Source of the DNA: Coriaria nepalensis
Lineage: Eukaryota > Streptophyta > Magnoliopsida > Cucurbitales > Coriariaceae
DNA: 64,000 bases
NCBI GenBank assembly: GCA_027186245.1
Contig: CP114482.1
Span: 34,243,209-34,307,208 of the forward strand
Direction: 5' to 3'
The translations under genes and the position numbers were made by a program. Every line of letters starts with the position of its first letter. The stretch's first letter is position 1. Shown here in pieces: positions 1 through 11,258 of the stretch. The notes beneath the pieces were generated by a model. It worked only from the letters and a program-made list of their open reading frames with translations, was not told the DNA's origin and ran no database searches.

Positions 1-236
1 TAATGTGAGAATAGATGTATATGATGGGTCTCATTGAACTCTCTCGCATCAGTTGCATAGACTCATATATGATATACTTTTTCGGTCGATAATCAACATG
101 TGATCAATATACCAAAGTGTACTTGTTAGAAAAAGAAACTAATAATTGATGAAAATAATTGAAATATAAAAGATTATATAATTTGTGGTGGTCGGAACGA
201 TAAGTATAATGATAGTAGATTTTGAAGAGAGCTTAC

Positions 237-356
237 AATGACAGTGCTAGTAGGTCGTAACTTCTTGTCATCAGTTTTCTCACCAAACAAACAGAGAGCA
301 GATTGGACTGTTTCAATTGGTTTGGTATCAATCTCACCCACAACAATACTTTCCAT
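237..356 (-). CDS. WEB-family coiled-coil protein, first exon only (partial gene)
   Basis: The minus strand has an ATG at 356 and 40 codons ending at a GTAAG donor (exon ends 237, phase 0). The peptide contains IDTKPIETVQSALCLFGE, the conserved N-terminal signature of plant WEB-family proteins (WEAK CHLOROPLAST MOVEMENT UNDER BLUE LIGHT relatives). Members are long cytosolic coiled-coil proteins; WEB1 and PMI2 act in light-driven chloroplast movement. Family members have a short first exon with this motif, and the coiled coil lies in later exons, which here would be left of the window. Bases 1-236 would be intron 1. The family call rests on one short motif, so the specific function is not assigned. 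Confidence 0.55.
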
Positions 357-779
357 CTCAAATGAGAACTTTCCCGAGAAAATTACCGGACTGTAAACAA
401 GTTATAGAATTTCGAGAGAGAGAATAGAAAAAAGAATTAAGGCAGAGAAGCTGCTTCATTGAATCAGACATTAAAGAGTGTGAGGGGCACTTTGGTTTTG
501 GAGAAACCGAGGTTTTGATTCTTGTTATCATCGGCTTCTTTTTTTTCTTTGAAGTAAACGCTTCATACGTCTCTTTATTATTATTTATTTTTCTTGGATT
601 TCAACGACGTCGTAAAAAAAAGAAGAAGAGTGACTCGACTTGCTAGGGGGACATGATATTCAATATAATTACACATTTTAAGACCAATTATTTTATTTAT
701 TTTTCTACTTTTTCATAATAAATATTTTTATTAAAAATGTTAATTAGTTAGGAGGAGACCTTGGGATCAATTGGGAGAT
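357..779. other. Upstream region of the WEB-type exon; no gene seen
   Basis: This stretch lies 5' of the minus-strand exon and should hold its 5' leader and promoter. It becomes very AT-rich beyond about 650. I see no reading frame or recognisable repeat. A short B-box-like string near 770 (TTCGAACCTC) is not backed by an A box or a tRNA fold. Confidence 0.4.
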
Positions 780-972
780 TTCGAACCTCTATCATAATGC
801 ACTTATGGACAATTAAAAGGCTTTAGAGGTGTAACTATAGCCAATGAGAACTCCCTTATATTCCTTCTCATTTGGAATATGCATGAAACACGGCGAGCCA
901 AAAACTTTAAAAATGAGAGATAAAAGGTTTTACCCGGCTCCAAGCTCTACAAGTAGTCTTGCCATCCACAAC

Positions 973-1384
973 CTTGGTTGGTAACATATTCAGGAAATAC
1001 ACTATAGTGTTTTCAACTTCTTCCCATAACTTCCCTGGCACTTTCTTCGCAACTATCATGCTTCTCATAATTTCTATAATAATTCTAATCTTCCTTTCTC
1101 ACACATCATTCTATCGAGGGGTGTAAGGTATAGTGAGTTGATGCTTGATTTCATGCTCTTTAATATAAACTTTGAACTTGGTTGGTAACATATTCAGGAA
1201 ATACACTATAGTGTTTTCAACTTCTTCCCATAACTTCTCTGACACTTTCTTCACAACCATCATGCTTCTCACAATTTCTATAATAGTTCTAATCTTCCTT
1301 TCTCACATACCATTCTATTGAGGGGTGTAAGGCATAATGAGTTGATGCTTGATTTCATGCTCTTTAATATAGACTTTGAACTTA
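973..1384 (-). repeat. In-frame tandem duplication inside the copia integrase region (2 x about 204 bp)
   Basis: CTTGGTTGGTAACATATTCA starts at 973 and again at 1177, and the two following 200-base blocks match with scattered substitutions. The period of 204 is divisible by three, so the duplication keeps the reading frame. Confidence 0.8.
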
Positions 1385-3127
1385 GTAGAGGTGTATTCTT
1401 CTCCATTGTCGGATCTCATAATTTTCATCTTCCTTTCACTTTCTGTCTTCATTATACTTCTATACTTTACAAACATTATGAAAGCTTCTAACTTCTTCTT
1501 TATAAAGTAATCTAGAAAAATTTGGTTGTCATTTATAAAGATGATGAAATACTTGCTTCCACTTAGAGACAATTCTCTTATTAGACCACATACATCCAAG
1601 TGGACCAATTCAAGAATTTCTTTAGCTCTCTAGGCTTGATTTTTGGTAAATGACTTTCTCTTCAATTTCCCTAACTTGAAGTGTTTACAAACTTGAGATT
1701 AAGGCTTCATTAGAAGCAAGTCGTCAACATGGCTTTTGAGCTCAAATTTTCAATTTCTTTTAGGTCAAAGTATCCAAATGTTTGTAACTTAAAGCTTGAT
1801 GTTTCCATTGCATAAAAACTGTTGTGACTGATTGGAACTTGTGCGACTTGCATCTTCTTTGAATCCATAATGATAGAATACTTGTCTTGAAATTGCAAAG
1901 TGTATCCATTCTTGATAGGTTGTCCAACTCTAAGTAGATTGTGTTATAAGCCAGGAACCAAAAAATAACATTAAAGATGAGCCTCATCCTTTTTCTAGTT
2001 TTGACAGAAACTTACTCCTTTTGCTCTTGCCCTTATTACTTCTCCATTTCCAACTGTGATTTCAGTTCAAAAACTTTTATCTATCTCCTTAGATAGACCT
2101 TTATCGTGAGTCATATGGTTTGTACATCTACTCTTAGTAAGCCACTCATCTTTGGACTTATTATTTACAGTCACTAGCCATGAAGAGATATTCTTCATCT
2201 TTAACTTATATTGCATTAGCTTATTGAGGTGTTTCAGAGACTTTATCTTTGGTTGTTTTAAAGCAATTCTTTTCAATGTAACCAAAGAGCTTGCAATAAT
2301 GGTACTGAGGTTTTCCTTTCCAATGACATATCATCTCAGTATGAAACTTTGAATTACATATAAAGCAACCAGAGCTTTTCTTCTTCTTTGAGTTGTTTGA
2401 TCTATAAGAGGTGTTGCCTTGATATTTCTTTCAAGGCTTTGCTTTGTGTTCTACTTGGAGAGCATTTTCAACCTCCTAATCCTTCTTCCTGACATGTCTT
2501 GATTCATTTCCTTCCAAAGGAGCCAAGATTCTTACTTTCTTCAATAACATAAATCTTGGAGTCAAACTTAGAAGGTATACTGATAAGCATCTTGTTAACT
2601 ATCATTTTCTCTATGACCTTTTCTCCAAGAGTTTTCATTTGATTTGAGACTTCCATCATCCTACTAGCATAGTTATTAGTGGTCTCAAAATCCTTCATCT
2701 TCAATCTCTCAAAATCCATTTTGAGATTCAAGAGTCTAATGCTCCTAACTCTTTTAATTCCATGGAATTCCTTTTTTAAAACATCCCAAGTTTCCTTGTC
2801 ATTCTCTAAGCCAATGATTCGAGAAAATATCTTGTCTTTAATTCAGATTGGATTATAGCCAAAGCTCTATAATTATTATGTTTCTCATATTCGTGTTGCT
2901 TGATCTCCTTTAGTATATAGTCCACCTTATCACTTGGTATGAAGATAAGTGGTCATCTTACAAACCAATACTGGTATCCTTCCTCATGAAATACTGGAGG
3001 TGAAAGGATATTAACACCTTGATTAGGAGGCCATAATACTTCAACTTGCTTTAGGTTTAGAAAATGTCAGATGAGAGACAAGGATTCTAGAAACAACAGA
3101 TTGATCTTTAATTGTATTTTGATACCA

Positions 3128-3342
3128 TGTTAGATTTTGAGAACACAACACGCGAGCTTGTCTCAAGAACAATAAAAATAGGGGTAAGAAAAAATAGAGA
3201 TAGAAAGAATGTTGTTGGAAATTCTTCAATCTAATTTCATTCATTGAACAACTATGATTACATATAAGAACAAAGCTAAAGATAAGTACATAAACAGTGA
3301 ACTAATAAATGGCCCAACTCTATAACTAAATTAAACCTAACA
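3128..3342 (-). repeat. LTR of the 780-3342 copia element (3' limit uncertain)
   Basis: The plus-strand text begins TGTTAGATTTTGAG immediately next to the primer-binding site, which fixes this border. A CTAACA at 3337-3342 could be the other border, giving 215 bp. The copia LTRs at 45382 and 57259 begin with the same TGT(T/A)AGATTTTGA string but are about 570-650 bp, so this LTR may be longer or truncated. Confidence 0.5.
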
Positions 3343-4860
3343 ATCAATTAGATTTCTAGACACTTAACATCAAAACAGATTCAAGGATATGAATTTCCAG
3401 AACAACTGGAAATTTCTCATCTACCTCTGCTAACAAACTATCAGAGAGCTCCAAAAGGTCAAAATTGATTTAATCTTAAATTTAACTTCACACGAAACTT
3501 CGTTAGCATGCTAACATCAGTTCAAACTTGCTCCGATATATAAAACCAAGCTGCTAGAACTAGATTTTTAGAAAGAATCTTCAAAACTAGTTAATGGAAC
3601 AGTAGACCAAAATAAGACTCTATCTCAACTTCTACTTAACCAAATTACATGAGACTTATTCCTACAAGTTTTTATTGATCTAAGCTTGCTTCTTGTTGGA
3701 GAGTCAACAAAAAAAAATGATCCAATCAGAAAAAGTAAACTCTTTGGATAATACATTATTGAGCAATTGGATCATATACTCAAATGGTGATTAGTTTATT
3801 GCAATTAAGTCCAAATCGATTTGGTCAAATTCCTTTTTAGATGGAGTGTGATTCTCTCAATCTTGTGTTGCCTATTAATCATGATTGTCCAGACTGAACT
3901 ATGAGAAATAAGTGGCATACTCTCCAGTCGTGGTTTGAGTATTTTCAAATTTTTTATCTCCAATGTTATGAGAAAAATGTAATTCAATTGCTGATATTTT
4001 AAGAAATTTATAATCGGAGAAATTAAGATAAATTCCCAAAACTTTCTCATAATTATAATTAACACCTAAACTCTAATTAAATATAATGAATATCCAATTT
4101 TTAAGTATAATTATAATAAACACCCAAAATAAGTTAATCTGAAAATTTTTTGACATGGCAGTCAATTTTTTTTTCGCCATGTCATCAACAAAAATTTATA
4201 TTTCAAAAATGGATTCAAATTTAGTGTTTATTCTTATTTTTATCTCAAAATTTTATTTTTAAATTTTTTGATCCAATTTCTAAAATTTTATTTTAGGTGT
4301 TCATTATAATTATGGAAAAATTTTGTAAGGTTTATCTTAGTTTCCTTTTACAATTTGATGTTTTTCTAGTTTTTTTTTTTTTCTGGTGAGAACTCTCTAA
4401 TTTCTCAATGTTTGTTTACCGAATGATAGAAGAGGAATTTAATTCTTTTTTTTATTAATAAAACCAGTAGAAGTCTTTCTTGAAAAAAAAAAAAAACGAT
4501 AAGCAAAGCTTATCAGACCGAACATATGTGAAAATCATAGTATAGGAGTATTATCCAACACTAACTTAGTTAGATGACATCCAACCAATGCAATGCAATG
4601 ATGCATGATCATTGATCAAGAAGGTGGCCTATCATTCATCATCTCATCTTACAAAAAAGGAAGCTTACAATTCACGTGCCTTTACGGTGAAGAAATTAGG
4701 AGTGATTTAGATCCTAAATTTTGCTTAATTTTCATCTTCTAAGACATGTTCAAACTGAATTTTTGTTTTAAACCTAAGATAACATCTATAATTCTATACC
4801 AACATAATTTTTCTTTTTAAAAAAACTATACATTGTGGCTGTTACACTTGTTAGTGACAT
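3343..4860. other. Gene-free AT-rich stretch
   Basis: No supported gene. The left part may still contain LTR remnants. The right part, from about 4600, would be upstream of the DUF538 gene. Homopolymer A and T runs occur at about 4370-4382 and 4480-4495. Confidence 0.4.
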
Positions 4861-4883
4861 TTCATCGCTATTCTCATCATGAA

Positions 4884-5121
4884 CGAGAGAGAGAGAGGGG
4901 AGCGAGAGAGAGAGTAAGATGTTTTAGGAGGAACTTGTTCTTCTTTAGAAGGTGAGAAAAGTGAGGCTGAAAAAGAAAAAATAGAAAAATGGAGAAAGCT
5001 CTAACAAAAGTAGGGAGCTATTGGATTTCAAAGAAAGCAAAGGAAGAGATCTCCAGCTTTACCCATGATCTCTCTGTATGTAATTGTAACTCTCTCTCTC
5101 TCTCTCTCTCTCTCCGCTCCC
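4884..5121. repeat. GA tract and CT tract flanking DUF538 exon 1 as an inverted repeat
   Basis: A GA-rich tract (4884-4915, containing GGGAGCGAGAGAGAGAG) lies in the 5' leader. A CT-rich tract (5089-5121, containing CTCTCTCCGCTCCC) lies in intron 1. They are complementary apart from one extra C and differing repeat number. In the pre-mRNA they could pair and enclose exon 1. Confidence 0.7.
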
Positions 5122-6402
5122 TTCCTCTCTCTACAACAATCTTCTTTAACTTTCTTGGGTTTCTTTAGTACGCTGTTTAGATGCATAATACTGCTCGATA
5201 GAAACTTGAGAAGAAAAAAAATCACTTCATAAATCGACCTGTTTTGATAATATTGATAAAGTCATAACAAGAAAAATGTTGGGTTTTTATGCTGTTTTCG
5301 ATCTTTGGCTCATATTATGAGAAATTCTTATCGCTATCAAGTTTAGGAAAGAAACTTAGATCAAATTAATGATCCAGTAATAAGTGGAAAGGTCATTTTT
5401 CATCTTCTGACAGGCAGACAGCCTTTCCACTTATCATTTTTGGATTGGCTTGGTGTGAGTTAATACACGGATATTTCTAAGATTATTAGGGATCTTAATA
5501 TGGTCTCCATATATAGATATACATACTTTCGTACTTTCGTACCTCTGCATGGAGATATTCCTATTATCTCACCATGTTATAATTCCAGACAATTTCCAAT
5601 ACAGTAGAAGAAAAGGCAAAATGGATATACAACAAGCTCAAAGGTATGGATCTGTTCTTTTCATTCTTGTACATTTATCATGATAGGCAAATTTGTAGAT
5701 CACTTAAACTTTAGTACATTTGAAAACTAGAAAAATCAGGAATTCAGTTCATTTCGATCTTACGTAAATCGTGTGTCTCAAGTAATTTGAAATTCATCGG
5801 TTTTGATAGCTTCAATGTACATTTGGATCACATTTAAGAACCCAATTTTGCATCTAATAATTCGGTTTGGCTTGACAAAGTTCCGTTTTAGACCTACAAG
5901 ATAGAATCATACTCAATTACGATAATATGTGCTGCATTTAGTGTAATATTGATGAATAGTGAAAAAAGATGGAAAGTTTGCATACACTTATTATTATTTT
6001 TTCTTCTTTTCTTGCTTAAAAGGTAAGCCACAAAAAGCCTTGCCTGAGCTACTCCGAGATTACAATCTTCCTCCCGGTCTCTTTCCGAGAAACATCACAT
6101 GCTACGAATTTGATGAATCGAAGGCCAAGCTTATTGTCTACTTGCCCTTTGTTTCCGAGGTAAGCTTCAAGGACACATCCATTGTAAGGTACTCAACTCG
6201 AATTAAAGGGTCCCTTTCAAGAGGTAAGTTGACCGGGATAGATGGAATGAAGACCAAAGTCCTTGTTTGGGTTACGGTCACTAGTGTTTCCATTGAAAGC
6301 TACAAGTCCGATAAAGTTTGGTTCACGGTCGGGGTGAACAAGTCTAGACCAAAAGAGGCTTATCAAATTCCTCGCGATGCCATTCGGGTCGAACAATTCT
6401 AA
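4989..6402 (+). CDS. DUF538 family protein (At3g08890-like)
   Basis: Three exons join cleanly: 4989-5075, 5589-5643 and 6023-6402, giving 173 aa. The protein starts MEKALTKVGSYWISKKAKEE, continues through TVEEKAKWIYNKLKGKPQKA across both junctions, and holds the DUF538 core (LPELLRDYNLPPGLFPRNI, about residues 57-75) to the end IRVEQF. Length and sequence match the cytosolic plant DUF538 group without a signal peptide. The ATG at 4989 is chosen because the family begins MEKALTKVG; the ATG at 5959 is intronic. The biochemical role of DUF538 proteins is poorly defined; lipid or chlorophyll-related binding has been proposed for relatives. The gene looks intact. Confidence 0.92.
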
Positions 6403-7537
6403 GTATCTTACTATGGTGTGTACAATCTTAGTAGTAACATGTATTTTTTAGTCATTCCTTTTTCATTCGATCAAATTGTTGTACGGACAACATTATTATT
6501 TGTCGAATTATAAGTGTGAAGCCCAAACTGGTGGACCATGATTATTAGTATAACTCTCATAATCCAGACAGTGAATCAATGTTAACACAGTAATCTCCAC
6601 AAAACAAATGTTAACAGTGAATCAATGTTATCATATTTTCAGACATTACGAATCAATGTTAATAGGGGGTTTGTTTTTTCAACAATAAATTTACACTGTA
6701 ATCACCACAGCAAAAAAAAAAAAAAAAAAAAATCGAATAGTGTGAATGAACAATCTATAATGAGACTCAAACCCATAATGTGTAAATTCATAAACTACAG
6801 ATTCATAAATAATCTCTAAGGATAAAGGGATGTATCGAGCACAAACCCAGTATCAATCAACTGGAGAAACCTATATTTATCACAAACCCAGTTCAAGAGA
6901 ATCAGTACCATACCTGGGTTTCGATGTCAGATTAATCGCGAATACTTGAGCCTCCACTCTTCAATCAACCGACTGCAACAAATGTACTACTGCAACAATT
7001 CTCGGCGAACTGGAGGAATCTCAAGTGATAATGGTGGAAGATCGTTAGCCTTAGTGAACAGGAAACCGTATAAAGAGTTGACCTAAAAATCATACGGGAA
7101 GAAGATCAAAAGGAAGAAGGAAGACCTAAAAATGAAATGGTGTGTTTCATTTATTTATTTTTTATTTATTTCTTAACAACCAAACAAGATTACAATTATA
7201 ATTTAGATTTTTTTCAATGGTCAACCAAACACAAATGAAATTAAAATTTGATCAAACAGGACCTAACATGCTATCAGATGCTGAACACAAAAAATACCTT
7301 TTCAAAAACCATATTTTAATTTTCTGGCCAAGCAGGGCTAAGATCCTATAATGATCTGAGTTCCAGTTTTTACTAGAGCTCAATCAAACGTGGAAGTAGC
7401 TACTGTGTTCTCAATGTATTTTCCGACTTATAACATTGTGCTCTTAACTTGATTTGAATTCCATAATAAGAACTTGTCGATCTAGGAATATCCAATTCGG
7501 TTAAATGTTATTACGTTAATCACAAGAACAAATCACA

Positions 7538-7570
<33 letters not shown>

Positions 7571-7689
7571 TGGCTAGTGATATTTGCTAAAATTGAGAAA
7601 TATAGTGAAATAACCTATAGGGTTTTTTTTTTTGTTAAGAAAATGATAATAGGGTTTGGCATAATACTTAAGTTGTCTTAGGCAGAAAT
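6403..7689. other. Intergenic; DUF538 3' UTR then no gene
   Basis: The first 100-150 bases should be the DUF538 3' UTR. Beyond that I see a poly-A run (about 6713-6731), an ATT microsatellite (about 7537-7571) and fragments such as AACCAAACAAG typical of decayed MITEs, but no coding signal. Confidence 0.4.
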
Positions 7690-8218
7690 GAATCTAGAGC
7701 GGTAAAGAATCCCCACTACTAAAAAAAAGAGAGGCCATCTAAATCGAGGTTAGCTAATGCATCTGCTACCAGATTATATTCTCTAAAGACATAAGAAATA
7801 GTGAGTTGAAAAGATTTAAACCAAAAGTTTTGAAGTATGTTAAAAACAGTCTAAGCCTCCAATCTGAGAAGTCTTTATGAATACTTGAACACCACAAAAT
7901 AGGCCGAGAGTTTTCCGCATGATAGTTGTTAAAAAGGTTTAATCTATAACTGAAAGCGTGAAGAACCAAACCTAAGCTACCTCTAATAATTCCACCACAT
8001 CTCGTGATACCTATGGAAGCCTTAAAAAATCCATTGAAATTAAGCTTAAAACAAGAGAGAGGAGGAAGCCACCTACAAATAACAGGAGGTCTATGAGGCC
8101 GAAATCTCACCACACTCCCTAAATCGAACAACATATTTCTATCCGGCCTAGCAATTGAAACCGATTTGGATGACAATGTTAGGAAAAAGGTCATAGTGGA
8201 AGGAATTATTCGGTCCAA
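7690..8218 (-). mobile_element. LINE fragment, RNase H-like (RVT_3) domain
   Basis: The minus strand encodes WLPPLSCFKLNFNGFFK, GGIIRGSLGLVLHAFS, an NNYHAE block and, in another frame near 7740-7765, VADALANLDLDG. These are the ordered blocks of the RNase H-like domain that ends plant L1-type LINE polyproteins. Frame changes and the absence of reverse transcriptase show it is a 3' scrap. Confidence 0.7.
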
Positions 8219-8239
8219 TATACAATAAAAATTTTCAAA

Positions 8240-9853
8240 AAATATTTAACGATCATTTATATATATATAAAATAATCTTAAATACTAGATAGATGAATTG
8301 TACATTTGTTGACTATCAAGAATTCTCACTTAGTTCTAGTATAAAATAACGAACATCCAATCCATGCAAATTGACTGTTGAAATTCTCATCACGATTTTC
8401 CAAGTCGATCCTCAAAATACTAAGACATGTGTACGTAGAGATGACAATGTTTTCTATATGACACATGCCACATTCTAAATGTGTTATCTCTATATTTTAT
8501 TTAGTCAAATCTTCTCAAATTTAATATAATCTTATCTATTTTAAACCAAATCATATTTTATTTAAATATTAAATTAGTTTCTTAAACCAATTTAAATTTG
8601 ACTTACCTAATTTTTAATATTATAATAATATCCCTTAACAATTTAATATTAGATAATATACTTAATTCAAAATCAAATATATTATTATTTTATAGGGTGT
8701 ATTTTGAAAATTACTATATTTAAATAATATTTAAATATATTTTTTAATTAATTAATTCTCTAATTAACTAATTAACATAAATTATCTCATAATTATATAT
8801 TTGCTCCATAAAACTATTTTCTTTGCAAATAAATCATTTATATACATTTTTGTCAATCTTAACTTATACAGTATTTTATATAGGCTACCTCACGACCACA
8901 GACCTATAATTTCAAACTCCAATAAATTAGATTATTAATTAAACTTTTTAATCTAATAAATCTTATTTATTAATTCCAGTATCATTCTACTAAAAATATG
9001 AGATTACACTCTTACAATTATAGAACAAATTACTAAGCAATCTCTAGTAATCATTGATATAATCATTACATGCAATTCAATCCTCTAATAATTAATTCAC
9101 AATTAGAATTGGATAAATTTATCATTTTACCCCTCTAACTATCTCTTTATCCTTAAGTACCATTAATCCACTAGCGAACTGCCAATTTATAACTTAATTA
9201 TAAAATTGAGCTTAAAATCATTCAGTTTCAAAATTAACTCTTAAGGAAACTAATATACAATCTTTTATTAATAATGTTTGGTTTCATATATGTAAATCAT
9301 GTTCTCAGCCGTTTATCCCAATGAATCTTCAAAACAAAAGTCTTTAGCATGTTTTGCAAACAAACTATGACGAGTGAATCAAAAGATCCAGTTGACATAA
9401 ATAGTAATTCATGACTACTCGGAATTCAAATTGATCTATATATGATCATCTATTGATATGAATAAAATTTTTTATGGCAAATGATATGTTAATTAATTCA
9501 TATAGAGTATTGTCCTATACAATCCAATTATATAAAGTACATTTACTAAAATATCTATCTATATCAGTGATTCAGATCTCGATCACTTGCATTCACAATA
9601 CTAGTAGACTGTAGTAGCAACCATTGATTAAAGATTTCATACTTTAATATATTGCAAATAATTTAATTCATTATCTATAATCTTAATCATCTCGTACTAA
9701 TACAAGATTATAGTTACATAAATGAATTTGTAATTTTATGATATTTATACATATTATTTAATAATAACACATTCAAACAATTAAATAGAAAAATATCATT
9801 TTTATTAATTTATAAAATTGTACTAATTACACGTTGTTAGGGCACCATGCCCA
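8240..9853 (-). mobile_element. Large AT-rich copia LTR (3' LTR of the 9849-10870 element)
   Basis: The segment 9181-9853 reappears as its reverse complement at 47791-48476. It ends in GGGCACCATGCCCATCAATC next to a polypurine-type tract on the minus strand, as expected for a 3' LTR. The sequence left of 9181 is similarly AT-rich and could be the rest of the LTR, but I have no second copy to prove it. The outer border is therefore a guess. Confidence 0.55.
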
Positions 9854-10870
9854 TCAATCTCCTACTTGCACTAAAGTAAGTGAGGAATCTCCCTTAACCT
9901 AAATTATATACATGGCCCTCAAAAGACTTCGTTAGAAGTGTTTTGGTGAATGGATCTGCAAGATTTTGTTCCAACATTATCTTCATAATTGTCACATCAC
10001 CTCGGTGTACTAGATTTTTGATTAGATGATTTTTCCTCTATATGTGCTTGCCCCTCTTGTAACTCCTCGGTTCATTCGAATTAGTTATTGCCCCACTATT
10101 ATTTCAATATATAATTAGTGGCTTATCTATATTTGGAATAACTTCCAGATTAGTATAGAACATTTTGAGCCGACCACCTCTTTCACCACTTCATAACTCC
10201 TCTACCAAGTGTGAACACTGATTTAGAAATCGACTTTTGACTATTTTTATTTGGATGAAAATTAGAATCAGTGTATCTAGTGGGGTTCAGGTCTCCACCT
10301 AAATAAATAAGCATATAGTTTCTCGTTCTCCGAACATACTTGAGATTATGCTTTACAACAATCTAGTATTCTAAACCAAGATTTGATTGATAACATCTGA
10401 CTATCGCTATAGCATAACAAATGTCAAGTCTTGTACATAACATGACATACGTAAGACTACTTACAATTGAGGCATAGTCAATCTTTCTCATCTCTTCTTC
10501 TTCTTGAGGTGTCTTTGGACATTGTTCTTTAGAAAAAACTACTCCATGTCTTGTCGGTAATTAACCTTTCTTAAGTTTTGTATTGAGAATCGAGCCATCA
10601 CCTTATTTATGTAAGAGGCTTGAGATAGCGCCAAAAGTTTGTTCTTTCTATTCCTCAGGATTTGGATTTTTATAATATTGATTATTTTTCCTAAATCTTT
10701 CATTTGCTCGATTGACCATTTCTTCACATTTGACAATTTTCTACATCATTTTCAATAAGTAAAATATCATCTACATAATGAACTAAGAAAATCACCTTCT
10801 TATCTTTAATGTGTTTATAAATACATAATTTGTCAAAATTTTATTCAAAACCATACATCTTAATAATCTC
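9849..10870 (-). mobile_element. Ty1/copia pol remnant (RT end and RNase H)
   Basis: On the minus strand, 10539-10736 carries QMKDLGKIINIIKIQILRNR and LLALSQASYINKVMARFSI, the copia block downstream of the YVDD motif. Text at about 9900-10200 corresponds to the decayed RNase H end, followed by the polypurine tract and LTR at 9849. No intact frame remains. This is a different copia family from the 57259 element. Confidence 0.75.
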
Positions 10871-10879
10871 ATAAAAAAT

Positions 10880-11258
10880 CTTAAGTTTAAAAACCTTGGG
10901 CCTAGATGGGTTCTAGGTTTAGTCTAAATTTATCATGTGACCCATTTCGTTTTTCCTAACCCAAGCCCAATAAATTATTAGTCCGCGTCAGTTTTACGCA
11001 AGATCGCTTTCTCGTTATTCTAAAGAACTTAATCCCACGGCTACAGTGCATCTGGCCCCACCAAGAATTAGATGCAATGCACATATCATCAAACGACAGC
11101 ACTTCGTTACTATTATAAATAAGGTCCCTCGGAAGAAAATCCTTTCCACTTCGTGTTCGACATCTTTGAAAGGGGCGACTTTTCTCCTCTTAGACCTAAA
11201 TCGTTCCGAGTCGAATCGGTGAGTTAGGGTTTTCAGAGCAGAGTTGTGAAAGGATACC
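10880..11258 (+). promoter_or_regulatory. eIF5A promoter: site II motifs, TATA box, telo-box
   Basis: TGGGCC at 10897-10902 and AGCCCA (TGGGCT on the minus strand) at 10964-10969 are site II elements. TATAAATA at 11114-11121 is a well-placed TATA box, about 145 bp before the ATG. TAGGGTTT at 11225-11232 is a telo-box in the presumed 5' leader. Site II plus telo-box is a known signature of plant genes for translation and ribosomal proteins, matching the downstream product. Motifs are seen directly; function is inferred. Confidence 0.65.

Larger units (their letters stand above)
780..3342 (-). mobile_element. Ty1/copia retrotransposon, 5' half, degenerate
   Basis: Read on the minus strand, this gives in order: an LTR end, a tRNA-iMet-type primer site (TGGTATCAAAA after TCTAACA, near 3117-3133), gag (PPVF motif near 3000; UBN2-like gag at 2504-2731), a CCHC zinc knuckle (CFICNSKFHTEMIC, about 2325-2366) followed by a decayed second one, the gag-pre-integrase zone (about 1710-2100) and part of the integrase core (1315-1608, with MRSDNGEEYTS). 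Reverse transcriptase, RNase H and the 3' LTR are absent, so the copy is truncated at about 780-860. Stops and frameshifts show it is dead. Confidence 0.85.

Noticed and set aside
755..810. GGGAGATTTCGAACCTC, resembling the T-arm of a tRNA.
   Set aside because: No acceptor or anticodon stem can be formed, so at best it is a decayed SINE fragment that I cannot support.
5959..6022. ATG at 5959 as the start of the DUF538 gene.
   Set aside because: The bases before 6023 are intron. Two upstream exons restore the family's conserved N-terminus with matching phases.
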